DNA from: an uncultured Flavobacterium sp.
Lineage (GTDB): Bacteria > Bacteroidota > Bacteroidia > Flavobacteriales > Flavobacteriaceae
NCBI RefSeq assembly: GCF_943913405.1
Contig: NZ_CALTYA010000006.1
Location: 46,094-110,093, forward strand
Reading direction: 5' to 3'
Length of the DNA: 64,000 nucleotides
Shown here in pieces: positions 1-7,646 of the stretch (position 1 is the first letter of the stretch; each line of letters begins with the position of its first letter). The notes beneath the pieces were generated by a model, which did not search any database, was not told where the DNA came from, and worked only from the letters and a program-made list of their open reading frames with translations. A program made the translations under genes and the position numbers.

Positions 1-654
1 TTCAAGTTCCATCAAGACAAAAACAGGAACTCCCATGCCCTTTCGTTGAGTTTTTCGCAAGTAATCAACAAAAAGCTGCAGGCTTCGCTTTTTATGGATG
101 TCCTGCAACAGCAGGGACTTCTGTCGACTCCCTACCAGAGGGTTTATTTCGCTGACGTTGCGGATTCTTTTATCAATGAATTCCAGCTGGCCGACGATAT
201 CGAGCGTCTCCCAGACAGCCGCTTCAAGCTGCCTATTGGAGCAAGGCTGAATTATTATATAGACGAAACATTTGTGCTGCGTACCTATTACCGCTTTTAC
301 ACCGACAACTGGGGCATCCAGTCGCACACGGCCAGTATTGAGCTGCCCATCAAACTGACAGACCGCTTTACGGTCTTCCCGATGTACCGCTACTATACGC
401 AGACTGCATCAGACTATTTCGCACCGCATGAAGCACACCTCTCGAGCGAACAGTACTATACTTCCGATTACGACCTGTCTTCCTTCGATGCGCACCAATA
501 TGGCTTCGGGGTAAATTATACGGACATCTTCACGGGGGCCAAAATTTGGAAATTCGGAATAAAGAATATCGATTTCAGGTTCAACCACTATGCCAGGAGC
601 GACGGCCTCGATGCCGATATATTTTCATTCGGGATCAAGTTCCTGAAACAGTAA
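1..654 (+). CDS. DUF3570 family outer-membrane protein, C-terminal part (truncated by window edge)
   Basis: The reading frame is open from base 1, so the gene starts upstream of the window; about 217 codons are visible. The sequence shows the alternating aromatic/polar strands of a beta-barrel (for example RLNYYIDETFVLRTYYRFY) and the motif LLSTPYQRVYF that I associate with DUF3570 proteins of Bacteroidota. These are predicted outer-membrane barrels of unknown function, often coded beside thioredoxin-like and FAD:protein FMN transferase genes, which would lie outside the window. The protein ends with a strand closing on Phe-Leu-Lys-Gln. Base composition is much richer in G+C than the genes after 2500, a feature shared with the next two genes. 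The first in-frame TTG at 46 is not a credible start because the barrel continues upstream of it. Confidence 0.7.
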   Translation, partial: FKFHQDKNRNSHALSLSFSQVINKKLQASLFMDVLQQQGLLSTPYQRVYFADVADSFINEFQLADDIERLPDSRFKLPIGARLNYYIDETFVLRTYYRFYTDNWGIQSHTASIELPIKLTDRFTVFPMYRYYTQTASDYFAPHEAHLSSEQYYTSDYDLSSFDAHQYGFGVNYTDIFTGAKIWKFGIKNIDFRFNHYARSDGLDADIFSFGIKFLKQ

Positions 655-665
655 ATTTATACACC

Positions 666-1118
666 ATGAACCAGGCACATTACCATCTCGCACTAAACCA
701 CCTGCCCATAATCATACCCATGATAGGGCTGCTGGTGCTCATCGGAGGATTTTTGACCCGCTCTGAAACGGTCCGCCGTACCGCCTTCCTTATTTTTATT
801 CTCGGTGCATTGGCGACCATTCCTTCCATCGGTACGGGAGACGGCGCTGAAGAAGCTATAGAAAATATAAATGGAATCTCTAAAGTCTCAATACATGAGC
901 ATGAGGAAATGGCAGAAACATTTGCCCTTCTCTCTTATATTTTAGGCATAGCTGCCTTAACTGCATTCTTACTGGGCTGGAAGAAAAGCCGTTTTGCAAG
1001 ATATGCAGCTTATGCCCTGATTGCTTACAGCGCAGTGGTCATTTATTTTGCAGTACAGACAGGAAATTCTGGAGGCCGGATTAGGCACCCTGAAATAATT
1101 ACGGACACAAAACCCTAA
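666..1118 (+). CDS. Small four-helix membrane protein, DUF2231-like
   Basis: This is a 150-residue integral membrane protein with about four hydrophobic helices (roughly residues 13-30, 38-55, 85-104 and 112-130). Histidines cluster at the N terminus (His5, His7, His12) and at 78, which resembles the pattern of DUF2231-type proteins that may bind heme; that link is inference. I chose the ATG at 666 because the family begins MNQAHYHL; an ATG at 546 in the same frame lies inside the DUF3570 gene. It follows that gene by 11 bases and precedes the VIT-family gene by 9 bases, so the three probably form one transcript. Function is unknown. Confidence 0.6.
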   Translation: MNQAHYHLALNHLPIIIPMIGLLVLIGGFLTRSETVRRTAFLIFILGALATIPSIGTGDGAEEAIENINGISKVSIHEHEEMAETFALLSYILGIAALTAFLLGWKKSRFARYAAYALIAYSAVVIYFAVQTGNSGGRIRHPEIITDTKP

Positions 1119-1127
1119 ATCCTGCTT

Positions 1128-1817
1128 ATGGAACTTGAAAATCATTACGTCCACCGAAGCGGCTGGCTCAGGGCGGCAGTGCTGGGAGCCAACGACGGCA
1201 TATTGTCCACGGCAAGCCTTGTCATCGGAATTGCGGCGGCAAGCGATACAAGAAATCCCATTATCCTTGCCGCCGTTGCTGGAATTGTTGCAGGAGCCTT
1301 TTCGATGGCTGCTGGCGAATATGTCTCGGTGAGCTCCCAGGCAGATGTGGAGAAAGCGGATCTGTCAAGAGAAGAGAAAGAACTGGAGGCTATGCCGGAT
1401 ACAGAACTGCAGGAACTGGCTAAAATTTACATCCAGCGGGGACTGGATGAAAATTTGGCAATAGAAGTAGCCAGACAGCTGACTGCCCACGACGCCTTGG
1501 GGGCGCATGCGAGGGATGAATTAGGCATCAACGAGATGACCCAGGCAAGGCCAATGCAGGCCGCGCTTGCCTCGGCAATGTCATTTCTTGCCGGAGGTCT
1601 CCTCCCGCTTCTCGTATCGCTATTTGCTCCTATGCAATATATGCTGGCCTTCCAGTATTCATTTGCCATACTTTTCCTTGCTTTTTCAGGAACATTGGCC
1701 GCCAAGGCAGGGGGCTCGAAGCTGCTGCCATCAGTGATGCGCATCTGCATTTGGGGAACTGCCGCAATGTGCGCGTCCGGAATCGTAGGCTATCTATTTG
1801 GAATACAGACAGGCTGA
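1128..1817 (+). CDS. VIT1/CCC1-family iron/manganese transporter
   Basis: The 229-residue protein belongs to the VIT (vacuolar iron transporter) family. It has the family's N-terminal pattern LGANDGILSTASLVIGIAAA, a second helix rich in small residues ending AGAFSMAAGEYVSVSSQ, a charged cytosolic segment of acidic helices (about residues 75-135) that in this family binds metal, and three C-terminal helices. Members export Fe(II) or Mn(II) from the cytosol or load it into compartments; direction here is unknown. It is the last of three closely packed GC-rich genes. After its stop the composition turns AT-rich and coding structure is lost, so 1817 looks like a boundary of recently acquired DNA or of a rearrangement. 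Confidence 0.85.
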   Translation: MELENHYVHRSGWLRAAVLGANDGILSTASLVIGIAAASDTRNPIILAAVAGIVAGAFSMAAGEYVSVSSQADVEKADLSREEKELEAMPDTELQELAKIYIQRGLDENLAIEVARQLTAHDALGAHARDELGINEMTQARPMQAALASAMSFLAGGLLPLLVSLFAPMQYMLAFQYSFAILFLAFSGTLAAKAGGSKLLPSVMRICIWGTAAMCASGIVGYLFGIQTG

Positions 1818-2514
1818 AAACTTTGTCTATTGAACACTATGTTCTAGATGCTACTAGACACCTAAAATCAATTGTCATGTATCAAATACCGCTTCAGTCT
1901 AACTACAAGAGAAATATATCAGTGGAGAACAAAGTTATAATGGAGCCGCCTATCGACTTTGCAACGATCGTAAAATTTGAATTCAGCTAGTCAAGGTCTA
2001 TATCCAAAAGGCCGAAGGTTTTTTGCAAGTCCTTTTGCCAGTTCAAGCAGTGTGGTGAAACCGAAGTTTTACTGCCTTGCTCTATTGCCATAAGGTCATT
2101 TTTGGTAAGAGAAGTATTCTGCGAGATGTCGCTCGGGCTTATGTTCTTGGACTCGCAAATACTTTCACTGGCTACCCAAATTTTAACAGTCTCTTGTCTT
2201 TAAAATGCAATATTTGTCCTGTTTTATATTACAGCAAGACTATACAAAATTACAGTACGCACTATCCATAGGAGTGCTCAGATTTAGTATAAATCAATTA
2301 CAATGACGATAGCGTCAATATAAGCCTAAGATGCAAATTTAGTTCCAATTCAGCTATTTTTAATCTGATAACTTGAATCTTTGTGGGTTCTATGTCAGCA
2401 CAACATATTAACTTAAAACTTCCAATGTTATTCCTTTTAAAAAGTGTTCGATTAAATTACCATCCACTCCACAAATGCCAGGTGGCGCCATTTATATTTA
2501 TTAGCTACGAAAAT
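1818..2514. other. Gene-poor AT-rich spacer after the GC-rich block
   Basis: No intact gene was recognised in these 697 bases. Two plus-strand frames of 60-80 codons exist but have no recognisable protein character. The minus-strand remnant of a helix-turn-helix domain at 1987-2199 is listed separately. I saw no inverted repeats or target duplications that would identify an insertion sequence. Confidence 0.6.
1987..2199 (-). pseudogene. Remnant of a helix-turn-helix (XRE-like) regulator C terminus
   Basis: A 70-codon open stretch on the minus strand lacks any start codon and is preceded directly by a stop. It contains SPSDISQNTSLTKNDLMAIE followed by QGSKTSV, which reads like helices 2-4 of an XRE-type HTH (the usual form is LS..DLA..tGlsk..ls.iE.G....). 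After that the homology seems to continue better in another frame (LLELAKGLAKN), suggesting a frameshift. The identification is by pattern only and is weak. Confidence 0.3.
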
Positions 2515-3468
2515 TTAAAATTTATTTAATTTTCTCAAGAATTCTCTGGTTTTCTTACCTGATTCTTTTAAATCTTTATCTTTCCAATTTCCTTTTGAGG
2601 AAGCTGATGGCAATAAAAAAGAACAGGTTTCGTCTTTGTCTGCAACCGACCAAGTTATCCAGCTCAAATTTTTAGATTCCATCCAATCGATATATTCTTG
2701 CCAAGCTTTTAAATCAAAAGTTCCGTCGCCACTGGCTTGCGTTCCGGCAGATTCTGAAACAAAAATTGGAAGACCGTCTGCAATGGCTTGATCGGCGCGG
2801 TCACGCAATGATTTTTCATGTGTTGCCGCATAAAAATGCAGTGTGTACATTAAATTCTTATACCCTTTTATTGGATCTTTTGCCGCTAAATGCACGTCTT
2901 GATCCCAATTTGGTGAACCCACAAGAATGATATTGTTTGGATCATTTTTTCTTATTACGGCAATTACTTCTTCTGAATATGCTTTTACTTCTTCCCAAGA
3001 TTGTTTTTCTGGTTCGTTGTAAATTTCATAAATGATGTTTGGGTATTTTGCATATTTTTTTGACATTTCTGCAAAGAAAATTTTGGCTTCATCTAAATGA
3101 ATGTTGTGGCTGTGCCAGTCAATAATGACATAAATATCTTCTTTGATTGCGCCTTTTATGACTGCTTCTATTTTTTCTTTTGAGCCTTTTGGATCTTTAA
3201 GATAGCTATTTTCATCGGCATCCACGCCCATTGCCGCTCTTAAAATAGTAACATTCCAGTCTTTTTTTAACCATTTTACCGTTTCTTTATTGTAAAATCT
3301 TGGCCACCAATTGTGCCAGCCAAAGCTTACGCCCCGAAGTGAAATTTTGTCGCCGTTTTTATCGACTAACTGTGTTCCGTTAACGCTAAGCTGGCCGTGT
3401 TTTTTTACAAACTGGGCATTTGATTGGAGCGCAAGAATTAATAGGAATATTGTTAATTTTAGTTTCAT
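2515..3468 (-). CDS. GH5 family endo-beta-1,4-glucanase (cellulase-like)
   Basis: The 317-residue secreted glycoside hydrolase has a signal peptide (MKLKLTIFLLILALQSNAQ) and a single (beta/alpha)8 domain, as in GH5_2 endoglucanases. The N-terminal segment QLSVNGTQLVDKNGDKISLR, then GVSFGWHNWW, is typical of this subfamily. The acid/base is expected at Glu152 in YEIYNEPE and the nucleophile at Glu239 in IFVSESAG; the conserved His in DWHSHN and HFYA is present. It is the last gene of the minus-strand PUL arm, separated from GH27 by a 237-base gap with a structured repeat. In a glucomannan locus it would cut beta-1,4-glucosyl linkages in the backbone; activity on mannan itself is not excluded. 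Confidence 0.88.
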   Translation of the reverse strand: MKLKLTIFLLILALQSNAQFVKKHGQLSVNGTQLVDKNGDKISLRGVSFGWHNWWPRFYNKETVKWLKKDWNVTILRAAMGVDADENSYLKDPKGSKEKIEAVIKGAIKEDIYVIIDWHSHNIHLDEAKIFFAEMSKKYAKYPNIIYEIYNEPEKQSWEEVKAYSEEVIAVIRKNDPNNIILVGSPNWDQDVHLAAKDPIKGYKNLMYTLHFYAATHEKSLRDRADQAIADGLPIFVSESAGTQASGDGTFDLKAWQEYIDWMESKNLSWITWSVADKDETCSFLLPSASSKGNWKDKDLKESGKKTREFLRKLNKF

Positions 3469-3590
3469 TGTTTCTGTTTTAAAGATTTATTTTTTTGAAC
3501 TGTTTTTTAATTGAAACCTGTTTTTAATGAAATAGTTTATCGACAAAGATTGGGACTGGCGTTAGCAAATAAGCGATATCCTTTCTCAAA

Positions 3591-3670
3591 TAGCCCCGAT
3601 GATGGCTTTGTTTGAGCTCTTGCAGCTGCCACAAAAGCAGTTGCAAAGCGAGTGCCATCAGCGGGAATTG
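3591..3670. repeat. Structured intergenic element (possible Flavobacterium repeat)
   Basis: Between GH27 and GH5 there is a foldable element. Outer arms TGATGGC (3600-3606) and GCCATCA (3654-3660) are exact complements, and inside them GCAGCTGC pairs imperfectly with GCAGTTGC. The flanks AGCCCCGAT and AGCGGGAA resemble a dispersed structured element I recall from Flavobacterium intergenic regions; that recognition is from memory and unverified. No second copy was seen in this window. Confidence 0.35.
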
Positions 3671-3705
3671 CCTTTACTGAAAATGCACCGGCCATTCGCT
3701 TCTAA

Positions 3706-4941
3706 TCATTTTGAAAGTTTTAAAACGATAACGTCATGGGAAGCAATTTCTGATGCAAATGCTTTTTTTGTGTTTCCTATTTCTTTATTTTTCCAAAGAT
3801 CTTTCAGCTTGAACGTTTGTTTTTCAAAATTGGTTTCGAGGTTAAAATCAGTATCTTTTATGAAATGCTTTTTCCAGTCAAAGTTGATCTTTTTTGGAGC
3901 GTCACTTTTGTTGAAAAAAGCGATTGTCCAATTTCCGTTTTCTAAAGGTTTTACCCAAATTTCTAGTCCGTTTTCTGAAGAATATTTGAATCCTTGGATA
4001 CCTAATTTGTCTTGATTTACTGCAATTAATTCTTTATTGGTAAGGATTTCCAAGGTTTCTTTTGACATTTTTCTGAAATCATTTCCAGCTACCAAAGGCG
4101 ACGCCAATAGCGACCACATTGAAAAATGTGATTTGTCTTCGGCATATGTCATTCCGTTTCCAACTTCCAGCATGTCGAAGTCATTCCAATGATCTGGACC
4201 TGAATATTTTCGGATGTCTTTTCGCATCTCGGCAATTTTCATAAATCCCCAAGACGACCAGTTTTCTGGATGTTTGAATTCGCAGTCGTAACATGGATAA
4301 ATATCTCCGGAAATTCTCCAAAGATTTCCCATTGGTTCGGCCCATTCCCAAGGCTGGTTATCACCCCATTCGCAAATGCTGAAAATGATTGGTTTTCCGG
4401 CAACTTTAAGCGCATTACTCATGGTATTGTAAGCTTCTTTTGCTGTAATTCCGGCAGTATTGCACCAGTCATATTTGAGAAAATCAATGTTTAAGCTAGC
4501 ATAAAAACGGGCATCTTGGTATTCATAACCTCGGCTTCCGGGATAACCGGCGCAAGTTTTTGTTCCGGCACAATTGTAAAGCCCAAATTTTAGTCCTTTT
4601 GAATGCACATATTCAACGAGTGCTTTCATGCCGCTTGGAAATTTTATCGGATCAGGAACCAAATTTCCATCTTCGCCACGTTCTCTGGTCATCCAGCCGT
4701 CATCAAGAACAATGTAATTATATCCAGCGGCGGCCATTCCTGAAGAAACCATAATATCTGCGGTTTCTTTGACTAATTTTTCATCGATGTGCGTTTCAAA
4801 AGTGTTCCATGAATTCCAGCCCATTGGCGGCGTCATGGCAAGACCTTGGTATTTTCCTGACTCTTGTTTGTGCGTATTTCCTTGGCTGTAAGCCGTTATT
4901 GAAAGTGATAAGGCAAGAAAAGAATAGATTATTTTTTTCAT
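3706..4941 (-). CDS. GH27 alpha-galactosidase
   Basis: This 411-residue secreted enzyme begins with a signal peptide (MKKIIYSFLALSLSITAYSQG). The catalytic domain opens with LAMTPPMGWNSWNTF, the hallmark of GH27. Nucleophile Asp158 lies in FLKYDWC and acid/base Asp213 in WRISGDIYP; the strand motif IVLDDGW is also present. A beta-sandwich C-terminal domain follows from about residue 330. The start at 4941 is preferred: the longer frame from 4995 would place 18 extra residues, partly within a hairpin, before the signal peptide. In the locus the enzyme removes alpha-1,6-galactosyl branches from galactomannan. It is probably cotranscribed with the Sus genes, though a hairpin at 4961-4989 may lower its expression. 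Confidence 0.92.
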   Translation of the reverse strand: MKKIIYSFLALSLSITAYSQGNTHKQESGKYQGLAMTPPMGWNSWNTFETHIDEKLVKETADIMVSSGMAAAGYNYIVLDDGWMTRERGEDGNLVPDPIKFPSGMKALVEYVHSKGLKFGLYNCAGTKTCAGYPGSRGYEYQDARFYASLNIDFLKYDWCNTAGITAKEAYNTMSNALKVAGKPIIFSICEWGDNQPWEWAEPMGNLWRISGDIYPCYDCEFKHPENWSSWGFMKIAEMRKDIRKYSGPDHWNDFDMLEVGNGMTYAEDKSHFSMWSLLASPLVAGNDFRKMSKETLEILTNKELIAVNQDKLGIQGFKYSSENGLEIWVKPLENGNWTIAFFNKSDAPKKINFDWKKHFIKDTDFNLETNFEKQTFKLKDLWKNKEIGNTKKAFASEIASHDVIVLKLSK

Positions 4942-4960
4942 TGGTAAGGTATTAAAATTA

Positions 4961-4989
4961 AACATTCCCTGGAGTTTCCAGGGAATGTT
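4961..4989 (-). terminator. Perfect 13-bp hairpin between glycan-binding lipoprotein and GH27 genes
   Basis: AACATTCCCTGGA at 4961-4973 and TCCAGGGAATGTT at 4977-4989 are perfect complements around a 3-base loop. Read on the minus strand the stem is followed only by TTTAATTTTAA, so it could be a weak terminator, an attenuator or an mRNA-processing and stability element separating the sus transcript from the enzyme genes. Confidence 0.7.
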
Positions 4990-5023
4990 ACACAAAAAAA
5001 CTAACTCAAACTTTATTTTGATT

Positions 5024-6061
5024 TTAAATGAATCCGAAATCGTCGATGTAAATTACGTTTCCTGCTCCAGAAAATTCTTGCACCCAAATTTGAGAAAGGG
5101 TCGTTTGAGACGTAATTTCTGAAACCGGAATTGTGAAATCAATCCATTGCCCTGCCACAACATCAATTACTTTTCCATGAGCGTCATCTCCATTGAAAAC
5201 GATTCTCAATTTTCCTGTAGTTTCTGCATAGATGGAAACTTTGACAGCTGTTACATCAGTTCCAAGATTCAATGTAGAACCTGAATACCCGATTTGCAAA
5301 GCTGACCAGCCTTCAGTAACTCTTTTTATGGAACGAGTACCGCGTTTAACAATGGTAGTATTTTCTAAATCTTGGGTTCCGCCCCAGCCTCCCCAAAGCT
5401 GGAAGCCTTCGCCTAAAGCATCGTCATAAATAATGCGCTTGAAACCAAATGAACCTGGAGATTCTGCAATTCCGCCAGCTGTTTCTACAAAAATCTTAGC
5501 CTGAACAACGCCAGCAGGAATTTCCACTTTAATTTCTGTGCTTGTTGAAGAAACTATTGCCGCTGGAATTTCGTCAAATTTCACGCTGATTAGATTATCA
5601 AAAACGGTTCCTTTGATGGTTACAATATCACCTGCTCCACCCGCAACTGGGTCAAAACTTAAGATTTTTGGTTCTGGCTGTCCGATTATAAAATCGTATT
5701 CAATACTTCCATCAACTGTTTCAATTCTCAATTTATCAGAAGTTCCAACGTTTTGGAAAGGTACTTCTACTGGAATTGTAACAAAAATCACTTTGTCAGT
5801 AACTAAAGTCGGATTAAAATCAGCCTGCACATCATTGAAGAAAATTTTTCTAGTTCCAGAGAAACCAGAACCTCTGATGATATACATGTTTTCTACATAA
5901 CCTGACGTAACAATTGAATCGTTAGCTGCAAAACTAATGCTGTCAATCGACAATTTTCCTGAAGCTCCCGCATCATCGTCTGAAGAACAAGAGGTAATGC
6001 TTATAAATAAGGAAGCTAGCAGTAAGAATCCTAAAAAGCATTTAGATTTTAAATTTTTCAT
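5024..6061 (-). CDS. SusE-position surface glycan-binding lipoprotein with IPT/TIG domains
   Basis: The 345-residue lipoprotein has a lipobox (SITSC, Cys25) followed by acidic residues SSDDDAG, the usual surface-export signal of Bacteroidota lipoproteins. Two IPT/TIG-like Ig folds follow, recognisable by SGSGFSGTRKIFFNDVQA and GTVFDNLISVKFDEIPA. The C-terminal domain (about residues 210-345, ending YIDDFGFI) resembles the glycan-binding module of surface glycan-binding proteins. Its position immediately after SusD is that of SusE or SGBP-B. It should sit on the outer surface and hold mannan for the SusCD transporter. The exact ligand is inferred only from the neighbouring enzymes. Confidence 0.85.
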   Translation of the reverse strand: MKNLKSKCFLGFLLLASLFISITSCSSDDDAGASGKLSIDSISFAANDSIVTSGYVENMYIIRGSGFSGTRKIFFNDVQADFNPTLVTDKVIFVTIPVEVPFQNVGTSDKLRIETVDGSIEYDFIIGQPEPKILSFDPVAGGAGDIVTIKGTVFDNLISVKFDEIPAAIVSSTSTEIKVEIPAGVVQAKIFVETAGGIAESPGSFGFKRIIYDDALGEGFQLWGGWGGTQDLENTTIVKRGTRSIKRVTEGWSALQIGYSGSTLNLGTDVTAVKVSIYAETTGKLRIVFNGDDAHGKVIDVVAGQWIDFTIPVSEITSQTTLSQIWVQEFSGAGNVIYIDDFGFI

Positions 6062-6076
6062 ATTACTTTAATTAAA

Positions 6077-7636
6077 TTAATTGAAATTATAAGGTACTGG
6101 AGGCTGAGCCAACATCGGGTTTTTGATTACTTCGCCTGATGGATAAGGAAGGACAAAATCACTTTCTGTAACTCCGGTAAGATAAACTGCAAAATTCTTA
6201 TCTCCACGGTTTTGAGCCTGAACCATTGCAATGGCTTTTGCACGAGGAATTCGACACAGGTCGAACCAATATTCTCCTTCGTAAGCTAGCTCGACACGTC
6301 TTTCGTGAAGAATTTCATCTTTTGTAAATGAGACCTTGTTACCCAAACCAGCACGATTTCGTACAGCATTTAATGAACTCAATGCTTGGGAATCAGAGGT
6401 AGAAGCCGCATCGCCCAAAATTGCTTCTGCATGAATTAAAAGCAAATCTGCATATCGCATTACGTACGTATTGTTTGCCATCATTCCGTTTGAACCCATT
6501 GGACCAGCACTTTGGCTCACTTTTCCAACTACGTATTTTTTTAATCCAGCACCTGAAACCTGCGCGTCAATATTATTTGGGACTGTCAAGCCTGGACCAT
6601 CAGCAGTAGTAATATTTGGATAAAAATCACCTGGAAGCATGTAAGTTTCCTTTCTTCTAATATCACCTGTTTCAAAAATAGTCATCAAATCTTGTGACGG
6701 AGCAAAAACACCTCCATAAGTATTTTCGTTGATGTAAGAAGAATAAGCAAACTGTGTGTTACAGCTATTTCCTGTTCCATAAGCTCCGTTTGTCCATTGG
6801 AAAGCCATGATGGATTCTTCGTTATTATCATTGCTTGTCAAGAAAAGATCGCCATAAGATTTTGCTGGGAGTTGTGTTCCTCCATACAATTTGAATTCGC
6901 CACTGTTAATAACTTCTTCAGCCATTGCTCTTGCTTGTGCGTATTTGTTTTGGGTAAGATATACTTTTGCCAATATTGCTTTTGCCGAACCTTTTGAAAC
7001 GTGTGCGTTGTCAGCATAATTAGACCCTCTCATTTTGGCAGGAAGATTTTCAATGGCAAATTGCAGGTCATTTTCAATAAAAGTATAAACGTCTTCCACC
7101 CTATTTGAAGGAAATTCAGGTCGGTTTATAAATTCTAAATTATTTTCAATAATTGGAACTGGCCCCCAAAGCCTAACAATATAGAAATATGCCAAAGCTC
7201 TCATGAACTTTAATTCTCCCATCGTTTTTGTGTATGCTGCTTCGCTTACTCCTGATCCAATTCTTTCAGGCAATAAGTTAATCAATGCATTAGACTGCGC
7301 TACAACTGCCCAACAAGACATCCAAGCATTTGCAATTTCTGGATCACCTCCATTGGCATTCAACTCTTTCAAAGAATTTACATCACTTGAATAAGAAAAT
7401 CCATTACCAGATGCAATTTCTCCGATAGCATAAAATGCTTTGTTATGGTAATTAAACCAAATCTTTCCATAAAGGCCATTGGTTGCTGCTTCAAGTTGCT
7501 GATCAGTATTGTAAAAAGTATCAACACTATAATTATCTTCAGGCGGCCTGTTTAAGAATTCCTCTGAGCAAGAAGCAAGTCCCACAATTGTTCCAAAGAC
7601 AAGTGCAAACTTTAAAGTTTTTATATATTTTTTCAT
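6077..7636 (-). CDS. SusD/RagB-family nutrient-binding lipoprotein
   Basis: The 519-residue protein starts with a lipoprotein signal ending GLASC (Cys23) and SEEFLNRPPEDNYS, the standard SusD opening. The N-terminal TPR-like helices contain FMRALAYFYIVRLWGPVPII, and the C terminus carries VRNRAGLGN, EILHERRVELAYEGEYWFDLCR and a closing PYPSGEVIKNP, all family signatures. SusD proteins form a lid over the SusC barrel and bind oligosaccharides. The gene lies 10 bases after susC and 15 bases before the glycan-binding lipoprotein. Probable substrates are (galacto)(gluco)manno-oligosaccharides, from context. Confidence 0.96.
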   Translation of the reverse strand: MKKYIKTLKFALVFGTIVGLASCSEEFLNRPPEDNYSVDTFYNTDQQLEAATNGLYGKIWFNYHNKAFYAIGEIASGNGFSYSSDVNSLKELNANGGDPEIANAWMSCWAVVAQSNALINLLPERIGSGVSEAAYTKTMGELKFMRALAYFYIVRLWGPVPIIENNLEFINRPEFPSNRVEDVYTFIENDLQFAIENLPAKMRGSNYADNAHVSKGSAKAILAKVYLTQNKYAQARAMAEEVINSGEFKLYGGTQLPAKSYGDLFLTSNDNNEESIMAFQWTNGAYGTGNSCNTQFAYSSYINENTYGGVFAPSQDLMTIFETGDIRRKETYMLPGDFYPNITTADGPGLTVPNNIDAQVSGAGLKKYVVGKVSQSAGPMGSNGMMANNTYVMRYADLLLIHAEAILGDAASTSDSQALSSLNAVRNRAGLGNKVSFTKDEILHERRVELAYEGEYWFDLCRIPRAKAIAMVQAQNRGDKNFAVYLTGVTESDFVLPYPSGEVIKNPMLAQPPVPYNFN

Positions 7637-7646
7637 AGTGATTTAA

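Noticed and set aside
3537..3695. 52-residue minus-strand frame (MAGAFSVKAIPADGTRFATA...) after GH27
   Set aside because: It coincides with the structured repeat-like element, has no recognisable domain, and its codons are better explained by the palindromic arms.
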